Positions 1-8,877 of a stretch of DNA of 64,000 nt are shown here, in pieces. Source of the stretch: Parvibaculaceae bacterium Mf 1.05b.01 (GTDB lineage Bacteria > Pseudomonadota > Alphaproteobacteria > Parvibaculales > Parvibaculaceae). The stretch lies in NCBI GenBank assembly GCA_000509225.1, contig BAOK01000001.1, positions 2,464,914 through 2,528,913 of the forward strand, written 5' to 3'. The translations under genes were made by a program, and so were the position numbers. The notes under the pieces are model-generated. The model saw only the letters and a list, made by a program, of their open reading frames with translations, did not search any database and was not told where the DNA came from. The stretch's first letter is position 1. Each line of letters opens with the position of its first letter.

Positions 1-18
1 TCTATTTATTATGGAAAG

Positions 19-95
19 TGGCGCACCGGGGAAGATTCGAACTCCCGACCCCTTGATTCGTAGTCAAGTACTCTATCCAGCTGAGCTACCGGTGC
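19..95 (-). tRNA. tRNA-Arg (anticodon ACG)
   Basis: The reverse strand folds as a full cloverleaf. The 7-bp acceptor stem is GCACCGG with CCGGTGC, followed by TA and a GCTC D-stem. The anticodon stem is CTTGA/TCAAG around the loop CTACGAA, giving anticodon ACG, which decodes CGN arginine codons after A34 is deaminated to inosine. The T-loop is TTCGAAT. The discriminator is G and the CCA tail is encoded (plus-strand tgg at 19-21). It resembles the Escherichia coli tRNA-Arg(ACG) layout. Confidence 0.95.
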
Positions 96-373
96 GCATT
101 CGGCTGCGGCACACATGGGCCGCCATCCGAGACTGAGAGCGCTGCCGCCCTCAGAGAGCGACACTCTTATAGCGATCCCCTTTTAAAGGCAAGCCGCAGA
201 GACCCGTCCTTTTTAGGAAATTTGGATTTATGCGTCTGCAAGAGGTCGGTCTGGGTTGTGGTCGCCCAATCGGAGGCCCCTAACCCTTGGAAAATCAAAC
301 TTCTTGCTTTCGCCATAAGGACTTGTGGCCTAAAATCCCTTTGGTTAAATTGCTTTCGCATCCGCGAAGTGCC

Positions 374-392
374 GTCATGCGCGCGGCATGAC
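374..392. repeat. Perfect inverted repeat upstream of lipoprotein gene
   Basis: Arms GTCATGC and GCATGAC (7 bp each) flank a 5-base GCGCG loop. It lies in the roughly 520-base gene-free stretch 98-619, between the tRNA and the lipoprotein gene. No T-run follows, so it is not a normal intrinsic terminator; it may be an operator or an mRNA hairpin. I see nothing else in 98-619 that I can support: the short open frames there have no family features. Confidence 0.4.
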
Positions 393-619
393 AGTTGGCT
401 TGTCGCGCGGCGGCTATAAGAGGGGCATCGAGGCCAATTAATGGCTTAAGCGTTGGAGGGGTGCGATCGGCTCAAAAAGTCGGTCACTATTCCCAAAATC
501 CAGTCATTTTGTTGGATGTTCCTTAAACAACGGGTGCGGCTGCCAAGCCGCCGAACTGCCGAATTCCTGAGGATTTCCCCCGGAAACCGGCCATATAACG
601 GGTGTGGATTTAAAAAATC

Positions 620-1729
620 ATGTCGAGTCAGATTGGACCTAAAAGCCTTCGCCTTCTGGCCCTTAGTGCGATGCTCGCGCTCGGCGGCTGCGCCTTTGCC
701 GACGAGGTCATCTGGCCGACCGTCGCTGGTGATGAAGCTAAAACAGGGGCAAATGCTGCCCCAGCGCTCGGAACCAGCACCGCTGCTGGCTTGACCGTCA
801 CCCCCGGACAGGCGACCGGAACGCCCGTCGGCGCCCGCGTTGGGCAGCTTCGGGGTGATTTGGGACGGCTTCAGACAGCCATGAACACCCGCTCTGCTGA
901 GCTGGAGAGCATCCGCTCCCAGACCAGCACCCATGCCAGCGCCTATCACGCAAGCAAGGCCGGGATTGAAGCCAAACTGCAGGTTGGCACCACGCCAGGT
1001 AATCCGAACCTTGTGTCTGCGTGGAACCAGACCCAGGCAGAGCTCGATCAGATGGCGCGCGACATCAACAATATGACAGCGCTGTCAACTGCCATCGCAG
1101 GCGACGCGTCAACGGCGACCTATCTGCTGGATACGATCCAGGCGACCTTTGGACTGTCCGGCGCGGTTGACGCTGACCATGTTCAACTCGAAACGCTGCA
1201 GGACAATACCAAGCAGACGATCGTTGTGATCAACAGCCTGCTCAGCGAATTGCGGGAAGACACGGCGCGGCAGACGACCTATCTCGCCAATGAGCGGGCC
1301 GCGCTGAACACACTTTCCAATGCGATCAAACGTGGTCAGATCTACGGTGGCGGACTGTCTGTTTCTCAGACACCATCTGCAGCGCCGAACCTTGCTGCCG
1401 CGCCGCGCGCAGCAGGCGAAGTTCCTGGCACACCACCACTCGTGACCATTCGATTTGACCGCCCTGGCGTTGAATATGAGCGCTCGCTCTATACGGCCCT
1501 CTCCCAGGCACTTGAGCTTCGCCCAGGTGCTGAGTTCACGGTTCTGGCGGTTTCACCAGCGGGTGGAACTGCGGCAAATGTTCAGCTGGCACAATCCCAG
1601 TCTCGCGAAAATGCAGAGCGGGTCTTTCGCTCTATGAGCGACATGGGCCTGCCCCCTGATCGGGTGCAGCTGTCAGCGACAACCAGCGCTGGTGTGTCTT
1701 CCAACGAAGTGCGCATCTACGTGCGCTAA
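620..1729 (+). CDS. Lipoprotein with OmpA-like C-terminal region
   Basis: 369-residue predicted outer-membrane or periplasmic lipoprotein. The N-terminus has a short hydrophobic stretch ending in LGGC, so Cys24 would be lipidated. The middle (about residues 70-240) is rich in Ala, Gln, Thr and Leu with heptad-like spacing and is probably helical or coiled. The last 90 or so residues (VTIRFDRPGVEYE onward, ending in VRIYVR) look like an OmpA/MotB-type peptidoglycan-binding fold, with the N-A-x-x-V-F pattern of that family in a diverged form. The specific family is not recognised. It stands alone: tRNA behind, terminator ahead. No strong Shine-Dalgarno precedes the ATG at 620, so the start is chosen by the signal sequence. 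A structural role at the cell envelope is inferred. Confidence 0.7.
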   Translation: MSSQIGPKSLRLLALSAMLALGGCAFADEVIWPTVAGDEAKTGANAAPALGTSTAAGLTVTPGQATGTPVGARVGQLRGDLGRLQTAMNTRSAELESIRSQTSTHASAYHASKAGIEAKLQVGTTPGNPNLVSAWNQTQAELDQMARDINNMTALSTAIAGDASTATYLLDTIQATFGLSGAVDADHVQLETLQDNTKQTIVVINSLLSELREDTARQTTYLANERAALNTLSNAIKRGQIYGGGLSVSQTPSAAPNLAAAPRAAGEVPGTPPLVTIRFDRPGVEYERSLYTALSQALELRPGAEFTVLAVSPAGGTAANVQLAQSQSRENAERVFRSMSDMGLPPDRVQLSATTSAGVSSNEVRIYVR

Positions 1730-1764
1730 GTCGCATTACATAGTTTTTTAAAAGCCCTGCTTTG

Positions 1765-1805
1765 AAGCCCAGTTTTGACCAGATCAGACCTGGGCTTTCA
1801 TTTTG
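1765..1805 (+). terminator. Intrinsic terminator after the lipoprotein gene
   Basis: Stem AAGCCCAG / CTGGGCTT (8 bp, positions 1765-1772 and 1790-1797) followed by a T-rich tail. It sits 35 bases after the lipoprotein stop codon. Confidence 0.75.
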
Positions 1806-1811
1806 GTGTAT

Positions 1812-1860
1812 ATCGCGTTATCGGGCGGATAACCGCACACACTTATCCTGAAAACGCGAT
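1812..1860. repeat. Nested inverted repeats between convergent genes
   Basis: Outer arms ATCGCGTT (1812-1819) and AACGCGAT (1853-1860) overlap an inner palindrome, GTTATC (1817-1822) and GATAAC (1828-1833). The two foldings are mutually exclusive because they share bases 1817-1819. It lies just past the S58 peptidase stop on the minus strand and could serve as its 3' hairpin, but there is no U-tract. Confidence 0.4.
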
Positions 1861-1874
1861 GACGAGCGGGACTT

Positions 1875-2915
1875 TTATTTTATGGCGTCTTTGTAGCTGA
1901 TCATGTCTCCGAGCGTCTCGGCCTCATAGACACCGCGTGCAATGGCACGGGCAACGCAATCACCCGCATACGTCCCGATTTCGGAGAGATGCCGCACACG
2001 CATGTCATCGCCCAAAGCATGCGTGCCGGTTGCAATGACAAAGATCACATCGCCATCCACCGGTGCATGGGCGGGACGAAGGGCGCGCGACAGACCGTCA
2101 TGGGCCATCACCGCAACGCGGTTGCATTCCGCAGCGGTGAGGTCCGCATTGGTCGCAACAATGCCGATGGTGGTGTTCTGCCGGAGCCCCGGATTGCCCG
2201 CCTTTGTTCCCTCAAGCCATTCTGCATCCGGCGACAGAGAAGCCGGAGCGATGCCACCAAACTCCCCATCCCTCTCAAATGGTGCAGCCCAAAAAGCCTT
2301 ACTCCCTGGGACAAGTGCCGACCCGTAGGAATTGACCGCCATCAGCGCACCGATCTGCAAACCGTCGTCGGATACAAGTGACGCGGAGCCAGTCCCGCCC
2401 TTAATACTGCCCGCGCGCGCGCCAAAGCCAGCGCCGGCATTTCCCAATTCAAACCTATCGGAGGCAGTCGCTGCTGCCTCGGCGCCTAACCGCCGGTAAG
2501 GAGGCTCTTCGCCCCAACCCTTGTCGCCACCATTGGAGAGGTCAAACAGGATCGCGCCCGGTACAATAGGCGCACGCACATCACTGCCAGCGATTTCGAA
2601 GCCACGGCCGCGCGCGCCCAGCCAGGCGGTCACGCCTGAGCCTGCATCGAGACCATAAACCGACCCACCAGAGAGCGTGACCGCATCAATGACACCGCCG
2701 AGCAATCTGCTCGGGTCGAGCGCGTCTGTCTCCCGGGTCCCAGGTGCACCGCCCATCACATTTACTGCTGCCGTCACCGGTGCGTCGGGCAGGATCACCG
2801 TCGCGCCCGTGTGCGCTGTACTATCTTCTGCCTGACCGACCTTGATCCCATCGACATCCGTGATCAAGTTACGAGGGCCAGTTTTTAGGCCATTTGGGGG
2901 GAACGATGTGACCAT
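1875..2915 (-). CDS. P1 family peptidase (S58, DmpA/NylC-like)
   Basis: 346-residue N-terminal-nucleophile hydrolase of the DmpA / 6-aminohexanoate-oligomer hydrolase (NylC) family. These precursors cut themselves before a Ser or Thr that becomes the catalytic N-terminus. Family marks seen: ITDVDGIKVGQ near the start, a VNVMGGAPGTRETD stretch, LSGGSVYGLDA, and near residue 247 the QN-TTIGIVATN segment; the Thr after this Asn (T248 from this start) is the likely nucleophile. The ATG at 2915 is preferred over an upstream GTG at 2939 because GAGGAAA lies directly in front of it. It acts on amide bonds (aminopeptidase or amidase); the substrate cannot be told from sequence. No secretion signal is evident. 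It stands alone, divergent from the gamma-glutamyltransferase gene. Confidence 0.85.
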   Translation of the reverse strand: MVTSFPPNGLKTGPRNLITDVDGIKVGQAEDSTAHTGATVILPDAPVTAAVNVMGGAPGTRETDALDPSRLLGGVIDAVTLSGGSVYGLDAGSGVTAWLGARGRGFEIAGSDVRAPIVPGAILFDLSNGGDKGWGEEPPYRRLGAEAAATASDRFELGNAGAGFGARAGSIKGGTGSASLVSDDGLQIGALMAVNSYGSALVPGSKAFWAAPFERDGEFGGIAPASLSPDAEWLEGTKAGNPGLRQNTTIGIVATNADLTAAECNRVAVMAHDGLSRALRPAHAPVDGDVIFVIATGTHALGDDMRVRHLSEIGTYAGDCVARAIARGVYEAETLGDMISYKDAIK

Positions 2916-3074
2916 GGTTTTCCTCGCACGCTGAGGCACGCATTATAGACGTACCATTGGTGGCGGACGCTAGCGATCTGCTGCCTCTGGGTCAATTGCA
3001 TGTCCGTTGGTTATGCTGGGGTCAACGCGACCGCATGAACCCTAAGAGGGGCTTTCCCTCACAAGGAGAACTAG

Positions 3075-4820
3075 ATGAAATTTTCCCGCGCTCTGCTTGT
3101 CCTGATTGGCGCTGCCATTGTCTCTGCTCCCCTTGGCATCTGGTGGAGCCATTCGGGTGCCCCGGGTCGCAGCGGCACAGGCGAATATATGGTGTCCTCT
3201 GCCCACCCAGAGGCCAGCAAAGCGGGCCAGAAAATTTTGTCAGCTGGCGGCTCCGCCGTTGACGCAGCCATAGCGGTACAGTTGGTTCTCACACTTGTCG
3301 AACCGCAATCGTCCGGTATTGGGGGCGGTGCCTATATGCTGCATTGGGACGAGCGCGCCCGCCTGCTTGAAGCGTATGACGGGCGCGAAACAGCACCGGC
3401 TGGTGCAACACCTCAGCTCTTCCTTGATGAAGCCGGACAGCCTCTATCCTTTTTTGACGCTGTGGTCACCGGACAATCCAATGGCGTGCCCGGTGCCATA
3501 GCCATGCTTCATCTCGCACATAAAGAACACGGACGCTTGCCCTGGGCGGACCTTTTTCAACCTGCGATCCAACTCGCGGAAGACGGTTTTCTCGTCACGC
3601 CCCGTCTCAATATGATGATTGCCTGGTCACCAGCGCTGCCGCGCCTGCCCTGGTCACGTGCTTATTTCTTTACAGAAGATGAGACCGGGAATGCCGTCCC
3701 TCTCGCCGTTGGCACGCGGCTTAAAAACCCGGCTTATGCAAAGAGCCTGCGGCTGCTCGCCGAGCAGGGCCCTGATGTGTTTTACAAAGGGGAATTAGCC
3801 GAAGCCATTGTCGCGGCCTCCCAAAATGCCCCTATGCGTCCAGGCACGCTCAGCATGGCTGACATGGCAGCCTACGAGCCTGTTAAACGCAAGCCCATCT
3901 GCCTTGAATACCGCGTCTATAATGTCTGCGGCATGCCGCCGTCAACGTCCGGCGGCCTTACCAGTCTGCAGACCCTCGGCATTCTTAGATCCTTTGACAT
4001 GGGCGCGCTGAAACCCGGTTCTGTCGAAGCAGTGCATCTCATCACAGAGGCAAGTCGTCTCGCCTATGCTGATCGCGATCTCTATATCGGGGATACAGAT
4101 TTTGTCGATGTTCCTGTTGCAGCCATGCTTGATGAAGGCTATCTCGCCTCTCGTGCACGGTTGATCGATCCTTCAAGCAGCCTCGGGAAAGCGGAGGCGG
4201 GCGTGCCGGACGCTTCAGGCGATCTGGGCTCTCGCTACGCGCCGAACGAGTCCCGGTCTCGTCCGTCGACCAGCCATCTCAGTATTGTGGACGCGCAAGG
4301 CAATGTGGTGTCCATGACAACATCGGTTGAAGCCCCATTTGGCAGCCACCTGATGGCCGGCGGGTTCTTCATCAATAACCAACTCACCGATTTCTCCTTT
4401 CGACCGGTGATTGACGGCAAGCCCGTTGCCAATGCAGTGGCCCCTGGAAAAAGACCCCGGTCTTCCATGACACCAAGCATGGTTTTTGATGCATTCGGGA
4501 ATTTTCATTTGGCGATCGGGTCTCCTGGTGGCAGTCGCATCATTGCCTATGTCACCCAGACGCTAGTGGCGCTTCTCGACCATCACCTGCCGATGCAGGA
4601 AGCCATCAATCAGCCGCGACATGTGAATCGCAATGGCCCGCTGGAAATTGAAGAAGGCACCGCGGTTGCGGATTTAAAGGATGAGTTGGAACAGCTCGGC
4701 CATGAGGTCATTGTGAAAGAAATCACCAGCGGGCTCCATGGCATCCGCCGGTTGGAAGGCGGGCTTGAAGGCGGTGCTGATCCGCGCCGTGAAGGCGTCG
4801 TCCTGAGCGGTACACCCTAG
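3075..4820 (+). CDS. ggt: Gamma-glutamyltransferase
   Basis: 581-residue Ntn hydrolase that moves or hydrolyses the gamma-glutamyl group of glutathione and related peptides. The N-terminus has a basic start and a hydrophobic segment (about residues 5-24), so it is exported or membrane-anchored and acts in the periplasm. Seen motifs: SSGIGGGAYM (substrate pocket), and RPSTSHLSIVD, where Thr399 aligns with the autocatalytic cleavage residue, giving a large subunit 1-398 and a small subunit 399-581. FINNQLTDFS and GSPGGSRI are typical small-subunit motifs. Shine-Dalgarno AGGAG sits 8 bases before the ATG. It ends head-on with glk, the two stop codons sharing CTAG. Confidence 0.93.
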   Translation: MKFSRALLVLIGAAIVSAPLGIWWSHSGAPGRSGTGEYMVSSAHPEASKAGQKILSAGGSAVDAAIAVQLVLTLVEPQSSGIGGGAYMLHWDERARLLEAYDGRETAPAGATPQLFLDEAGQPLSFFDAVVTGQSNGVPGAIAMLHLAHKEHGRLPWADLFQPAIQLAEDGFLVTPRLNMMIAWSPALPRLPWSRAYFFTEDETGNAVPLAVGTRLKNPAYAKSLRLLAEQGPDVFYKGELAEAIVAASQNAPMRPGTLSMADMAAYEPVKRKPICLEYRVYNVCGMPPSTSGGLTSLQTLGILRSFDMGALKPGSVEAVHLITEASRLAYADRDLYIGDTDFVDVPVAAMLDEGYLASRARLIDPSSSLGKAEAGVPDASGDLGSRYAPNESRSRPSTSHLSIVDAQGNVVSMTTSVEAPFGSHLMAGGFFINNQLTDFSFRPVIDGKPVANAVAPGKRPRSSMTPSMVFDAFGNFHLAIGSPGGSRIIAYVTQTLVALLDHHLPMQEAINQPRHVNRNGPLEIEEGTAVADLKDELEQLGHEVIVKEITSGLHGIRRLEGGLEGGADPRREGVVLSGTP

Positions 4821-5815
4821 TCTGTCAAAAGGGCTGATCCCAATTGAGCAAGCCCCTTGAGTGCAGGATCGGGTGCAATCACGAGATATGTCGGAATCGG
4901 TTTCACATAGGCGCTGATTTTTCCGCGATCCTCGAAGCGCGCGCGGAACCGGGGCCCTTCAAAAAGGCCACCCCATTGCGGAACAATGCCACCCGCAATA
5001 TACACGCCCCCCGTCGCCCCTATCGTGAGGGCCACATTGGCTGCCGCAGCACCGAGCCAGTTTGTAAAACAGTGGACAGCTTCGGCGCTGACCGGCTCAC
5101 CACCTGTCGCCGCCCGTGCTGCAATCTCCGGCGCGCTGACCGGTTCACATTCGAGGCCCTCCATCTCGCATAGGGCGTCATGAAGCGCTTCAAGACCACT
5201 ACCCGACAGAATGGTTTCCGCATTCACATGCCCAAACCGTCTCAGCAAGCGTTCGTAGATGGCAATCTCACGCGTGTTTGCAGGCGCAATATCGACATGA
5301 CCACCTTCCCCATCGATCAGCGCATATTGCCCGCGCCCGTCTGGAATGAGACCTGCAACACCTAAGCCGGTGCCGGCCCCGAGAACCGCGAGTGGTCCCG
5401 CCGGGTCGCGCACGCCGGTTCCAATCTGCAATAATTCTTCATCATCAAACAGCGGCAAGGCATGAGCGATCGCGGCAAAGTCATTCACAAGCTGTACACG
5501 AGGCGTGTCCAATCGGGCTTTCAAGTCTGCCTCTGTCAGTTGCCAGGGGCAGTTGGTCATATCAATCGACGCATCGCCGTTGTTCACAATAATCGGCCCG
5601 GCACCACAAACAGCTGCCGCGCTTACTTTTGGGCGCCCTGTTTCATCCAAAACTTCCTGCACCACATCACCAAAGCTCGCAAAGTCATCCGTTTCCAGCA
5701 CGATCGGCGGTGTTAGTGTCTCTATACCCAGCTCAGCATCAACGTAGGAGAAACGCGCATAGGTGCCGCCAATGTCTGCGACCAGCACGCGCGAGCCGTC
5801 TCTAATCTGTTCCAT
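4817..5815 (-). CDS. glk: Glucokinase
   Basis: 332-residue ROK-unrelated bacterial glucokinase (Glk family), phosphorylating glucose with ATP in the cytoplasm. Visible: phosphate-1 motif VADIGGTYARF near residue 12; NDFAAIAHALP, which carries the catalytic-type Asp; VLGAGTGLGVAGL (adenosine/phosphate-2 region); GEGGHVDIAP; and a C-terminal GGVYIAGGI block. Length matches the family (about 320-335). GGAGAGG just upstream supports the ATG at 5815. It is the last gene of a possible five-gene minus-strand run starting at the DUF547 gene, 58 bases after the histidine kinase. Its stop overlaps the ggt stop on the opposite strand. Confidence 0.92.
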   Translation of the reverse strand: MEQIRDGSRVLVADIGGTYARFSYVDAELGIETLTPPIVLETDDFASFGDVVQEVLDETGRPKVSAAAVCGAGPIIVNNGDASIDMTNCPWQLTEADLKARLDTPRVQLVNDFAAIAHALPLFDDEELLQIGTGVRDPAGPLAVLGAGTGLGVAGLIPDGRGQYALIDGEGGHVDIAPANTREIAIYERLLRRFGHVNAETILSGSGLEALHDALCEMEGLECEPVSAPEIAARAATGGEPVSAEAVHCFTNWLGAAAANVALTIGATGGVYIAGGIVPQWGGLFEGPRFRARFEDRGKISAYVKPIPTYLVIAPDPALKGLAQLGSALLTD

Positions 5816-5873
5816 GGTGCACCTCTCCTTTTCGAAGCTCTTCGTCAGACTTTCGTCGACGTCTTAATCGCTT

Positions 5874-7355
5874 TTACTGCGCCGCGCGGACAAATTCCTT
5901 GCGGTGAGGTATGCATATTCTAAACCGTGTTCCATTGGCACTGGTTTCAACAAGGTCCAGCGTGCCGCCATGCGCCCGAACCAGGTCCGCAGATATTGCA
6001 AGACCGAGCCCTGTCCCGCCCTGACGGGTGGTTCCGCCAAACGGCTGGAAGAGACGCTCACGGGCAGCGTCGGGAATGCCTGGCCCGTTATCAGCCAATT
6101 CAATGGTGACTGAGTCTACATCATTGACGGCTGATACTGAAATCTCTCCCCCCGCTTCCATGGCCTGAGCGGCATTTCTGCCCAAATTGAGAAGAATACG
6201 GAACAAATGATCCGGATCTGCGTCAATCTCCAACCCATCGGCGACATCAATGCGGATGGCGACAGGGCTGCTTTCGTCCAGGCCTATCGCCTCCATCGCC
6301 TCGGTGGCGAGGTCTTTCAACGCCACAGGGCGACGGTCCGGCGGCGCTTCCTCGCTGCTGCCAAACTTGAGCGTGTTGGTGCATAGCTGAATGGCGCGAT
6401 CAATGGATGCGAAAAGACGCGGCGCCAAGCTTTGCACCGTTGGATCATCCACACCGCCGAGGCGATCAGAAATCAGCTGCGTGCTCGCCAATATGTTCCG
6501 CAGGTCATGGTTGATCTTGCTGATCGCGGTTCCAAGCGAGGCGAGACGCGCCTGTTGGTTCAGTGTCGAGCGCACCTGTGTCTGGAGGTCAGCCAATTCC
6601 CGCTCGGCAACACCAATTTCATCCAACCGGGCTGATGGTTCAATGACACGGGACGCATCGTCCGGCTTTTTGCTGAACGCCACCATGTTTTCGGTGATGC
6701 GTCGCATGGGGCGGACTAGAAAAAAGTTCAGGGCAAAAAAGACAAGAGAGGCCGTGATGATGGAGATCAGGATCGACAGGTTGAGAATATTGGTCGAAAA
6801 ATCGAGCATGGCCTGTCGGAGCGGCGTCTCGTCGAAAACGATTTCGATAAAGTCGCCGCCTTCAAACCGAGGTTTGCCGATCACCCGAATGGTACGGCCA
6901 TCTTCTGCCATCAGGCAGTCAAACATGTCCATGATGATGTCGAGAAAGGTGGCATCGCGCAAATCATAGGTGGCGTCAATCGCCGGCGGCATGTCATCGC
7001 GCAGAATCAATCGACGCGCCGCGTTTCTATGCAGAACAACGGCAAAGGCTTCAGCGTTCGTCAGAAGTTCATCGCGGAGCGTGTTCGCGACCATATTGTC
7101 CGGCGTTGCTTCAAGGGCAAGAGTCGCGATCTGTGCCTGTGCCAGGCGCTGCTTGATCCAGCTGTCTCTGAAATTGGAGAGTGAGGGCACATAGATCAGC
7201 ACTTCTGCCAGCATCACAAAAAGAACGGTGAGCACCAGGAGCTGTGCCGACAGACTGCGGCGCAAGGGGGCGACAAGACGTGTGACCGGTGCCGCGATGA
7301 CCCGCGGCTCGGCGTCTTTACTGGCATCCGTCGCATCGCTGATCTCTCGATCCAT
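5874..7355 (-). CDS. Sensor histidine kinase, orphan
   Basis: 493-residue membrane histidine kinase. One membrane segment at about 38-56, a periplasmic sensor region (57-185) without a recognised fold, a second membrane segment (about 190-214) and a HAMP-like linker starting at RPMRRITENM. The dimerisation/phosphoacceptor helix has H283 in the H-box INHDLRN. The ATPase domain has the N-box NLGRNAAQAM, G1 DNGPGIP, an F-box, and G2 GGTGLGLAI. No response regulator lies nearby, so the partner is elsewhere on the chromosome. It sits 63 bases after the flavoprotein gene and 58 before glk, so it may be co-transcribed. The sensed signal is unknown. Confidence 0.88.
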   Translation of the reverse strand: MDREISDATDASKDAEPRVIAAPVTRLVAPLRRSLSAQLLVLTVLFVMLAEVLIYVPSLSNFRDSWIKQRLAQAQIATLALEATPDNMVANTLRDELLTNAEAFAVVLHRNAARRLILRDDMPPAIDATYDLRDATFLDIIMDMFDCLMAEDGRTIRVIGKPRFEGGDFIEIVFDETPLRQAMLDFSTNILNLSILISIITASLVFFALNFFLVRPMRRITENMVAFSKKPDDASRVIEPSARLDEIGVAERELADLQTQVRSTLNQQARLASLGTAISKINHDLRNILASTQLISDRLGGVDDPTVQSLAPRLFASIDRAIQLCTNTLKFGSSEEAPPDRRPVALKDLATEAMEAIGLDESSPVAIRIDVADGLEIDADPDHLFRILLNLGRNAAQAMEAGGEISVSAVNDVDSVTIELADNGPGIPDAARERLFQPFGGTTRQGGTGLGLAISADLVRAHGGTLDLVETSANGTRFRICIPHRKEFVRAAQ

Positions 7356-7418
7356 GTTCCGCCCGTTTTCCGTTGCGCGTCGCTTATGCGCTGCCCAAGA
7401 GTATAGCGGAAAGGGACC

Positions 7419-8843
7419 CTATCCGAACAGGCCAAGGAACTTCACAATTGCTCTCGTCTTCCAGCTAAAGAGCGTCGGCGTGTAGTAGGAACCCGCGGCC
7501 CGCTTGCTGATTTCAGTCAGGGTCGGGTATGGCGCAACCGCCCCGGCCATCGCCCCAATTTTCATCCCTTGAGACTTGGCAAGCACCCAGGGTTGCAACA
7601 GGTCACCAGCATGGGGCCCCACAATGCTGGCACCCAGAATACGTCCATGACTGTCGGTTACGACTTTAACAAGACCACGTGTCCGGCGTTCGGCTTGTGC
7701 CCGGTCATTTTCTGCAAGTGGCCAGCGCAACACTTCGATCTTGCCGTGTTTCTTGCGGGCTTCCTCTTCCGTCTCGCCCACATGGGCAAGCTCTGGATCG
7801 GTATAGGTTGCCCAGGGAATGGAAGAATGGTCGGCTTTTGCGGGGATCCGAAACAGGATGTTCCGGATCACGATGCCCGCATGGTACCCAGCTACATGAG
7901 TGAACTGGAGGCCACCTGCGACGTCACCAATCGCAAAGACTTTTTTGTTTGTGGTTCTGAGCCGTGCGTCAACGGTGATGCCGGCGCGCTCATATTTGAT
8001 GCCCGCATTTTCAAGGTCGAGCCCGTCGACATTTGGACGCCGGCCTACAGCAAGCAACAGATGTGATCCGGACACTGTTTCTTCGCCAGCCTCTGTCTCG
8101 ATGGAGACACTGACGCCCTCACCGTCTTTCGCAACGGAGGTGACTTTCGCACCTTCGCGAATATCGACTCCATCTTCACGAATGGCATCAAGCACCAGCG
8201 CGGTGAGCTCTGGATCGTCTTTGCCGAGCGCTTTCAAACCTTCGAGCACGGTTACCTTTGCGCCGAGGCGACGATGCGCCTGCGCCAACTCCATCCCAAT
8301 GGGGCCGCCGCCGACAATGATGAGATGATCCGGGCGTTCTTTCAGGTCGAACATGGTTTCATTGGTGAGGAATGGCACCGTGTCGAGGCCGGGGATGGGC
8401 GGAACAGCGGGAGATGACCCGGTTGCGATCACAAAACGGCGGGCCTTGATGGTCTGGTCGCCTGCCTTCACGGTCTGTGGGCTCGCAAAGCGCGCAGCAG
8501 CCTGAATGACTTGCACGCCCAAGCCTTCGAACCGCTCCACGCTGTCCACCGGTGCAATGCCTGCAATCACTTCATGGATGTGATCATGAACGCGGCCAAA
8601 GTCGACGTCTAGCGGTTGTGGCTTCACACCAAAGGCTGCGCCATCGCTCATACCATGGGCATGTTTGGCCGCTGCAATCAGCGCTTTGGAAGGAACACAG
8701 CCATAGTTCAAACAGTCGCCGCCCATCTTGCCTTTTTCGATGAGGACAACTTTTGCGCCCATCTGCACAGCACCTGCCGCCACAGACAGGCCACCTGACC
8801 CGCCTCCAATGACACAAATGTCCGCTTCAATCACATTGCTCAT
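7419..8843 (-). CDS. Mercuric-reductase-like FAD disulfide oxidoreductase
   Basis: 474-residue class I pyridine-nucleotide disulfide oxidoreductase. N-terminal FAD site GGGSGGLSVA, redox-active pair C44/C49 in GGDCLNYGCVPSK, NAD(P) site IVGGGPIGMELA, second FAD motif AIGDVAGG, and the dimerisation domain at the end. The segment that holds the catalytic His-Glu pair in lipoamide dehydrogenase reads PYPTLTE here: the His is Tyr and the Glu remains. It is therefore not a normal lipoamide dehydrogenase, and no lipoyl or heavy-metal domain is fused to it. GAGGAAA precedes the ATG. It lies 34 bases downstream of the VTT membrane protein, in an operon with it and the DUF547 gene. The substrate is unknown. 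Confidence 0.85.
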   Translation of the reverse strand: MSNVIEADICVIGGGSGGLSVAAGAVQMGAKVVLIEKGKMGGDCLNYGCVPSKALIAAAKHAHGMSDGAAFGVKPQPLDVDFGRVHDHIHEVIAGIAPVDSVERFEGLGVQVIQAAARFASPQTVKAGDQTIKARRFVIATGSSPAVPPIPGLDTVPFLTNETMFDLKERPDHLIIVGGGPIGMELAQAHRRLGAKVTVLEGLKALGKDDPELTALVLDAIREDGVDIREGAKVTSVAKDGEGVSVSIETEAGEETVSGSHLLLAVGRRPNVDGLDLENAGIKYERAGITVDARLRTTNKKVFAIGDVAGGLQFTHVAGYHAGIVIRNILFRIPAKADHSSIPWATYTDPELAHVGETEEEARKKHGKIEVLRWPLAENDRAQAERRTRGLVKVVTDSHGRILGASIVGPHAGDLLQPWVLAKSQGMKIGAMAGAVAPYPTLTEISKRAAGSYYTPTLFSWKTRAIVKFLGLFG

Positions 8844-8877
8844 GATGTTTCCTCACACTCCCAGATAGAGGAGGCCC

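Noticed and set aside
222-419. Short open frame upstream of the first lipoprotein
   Set aside because: No ribosome-binding site, no family similarity, Trp/Cys-rich random composition.
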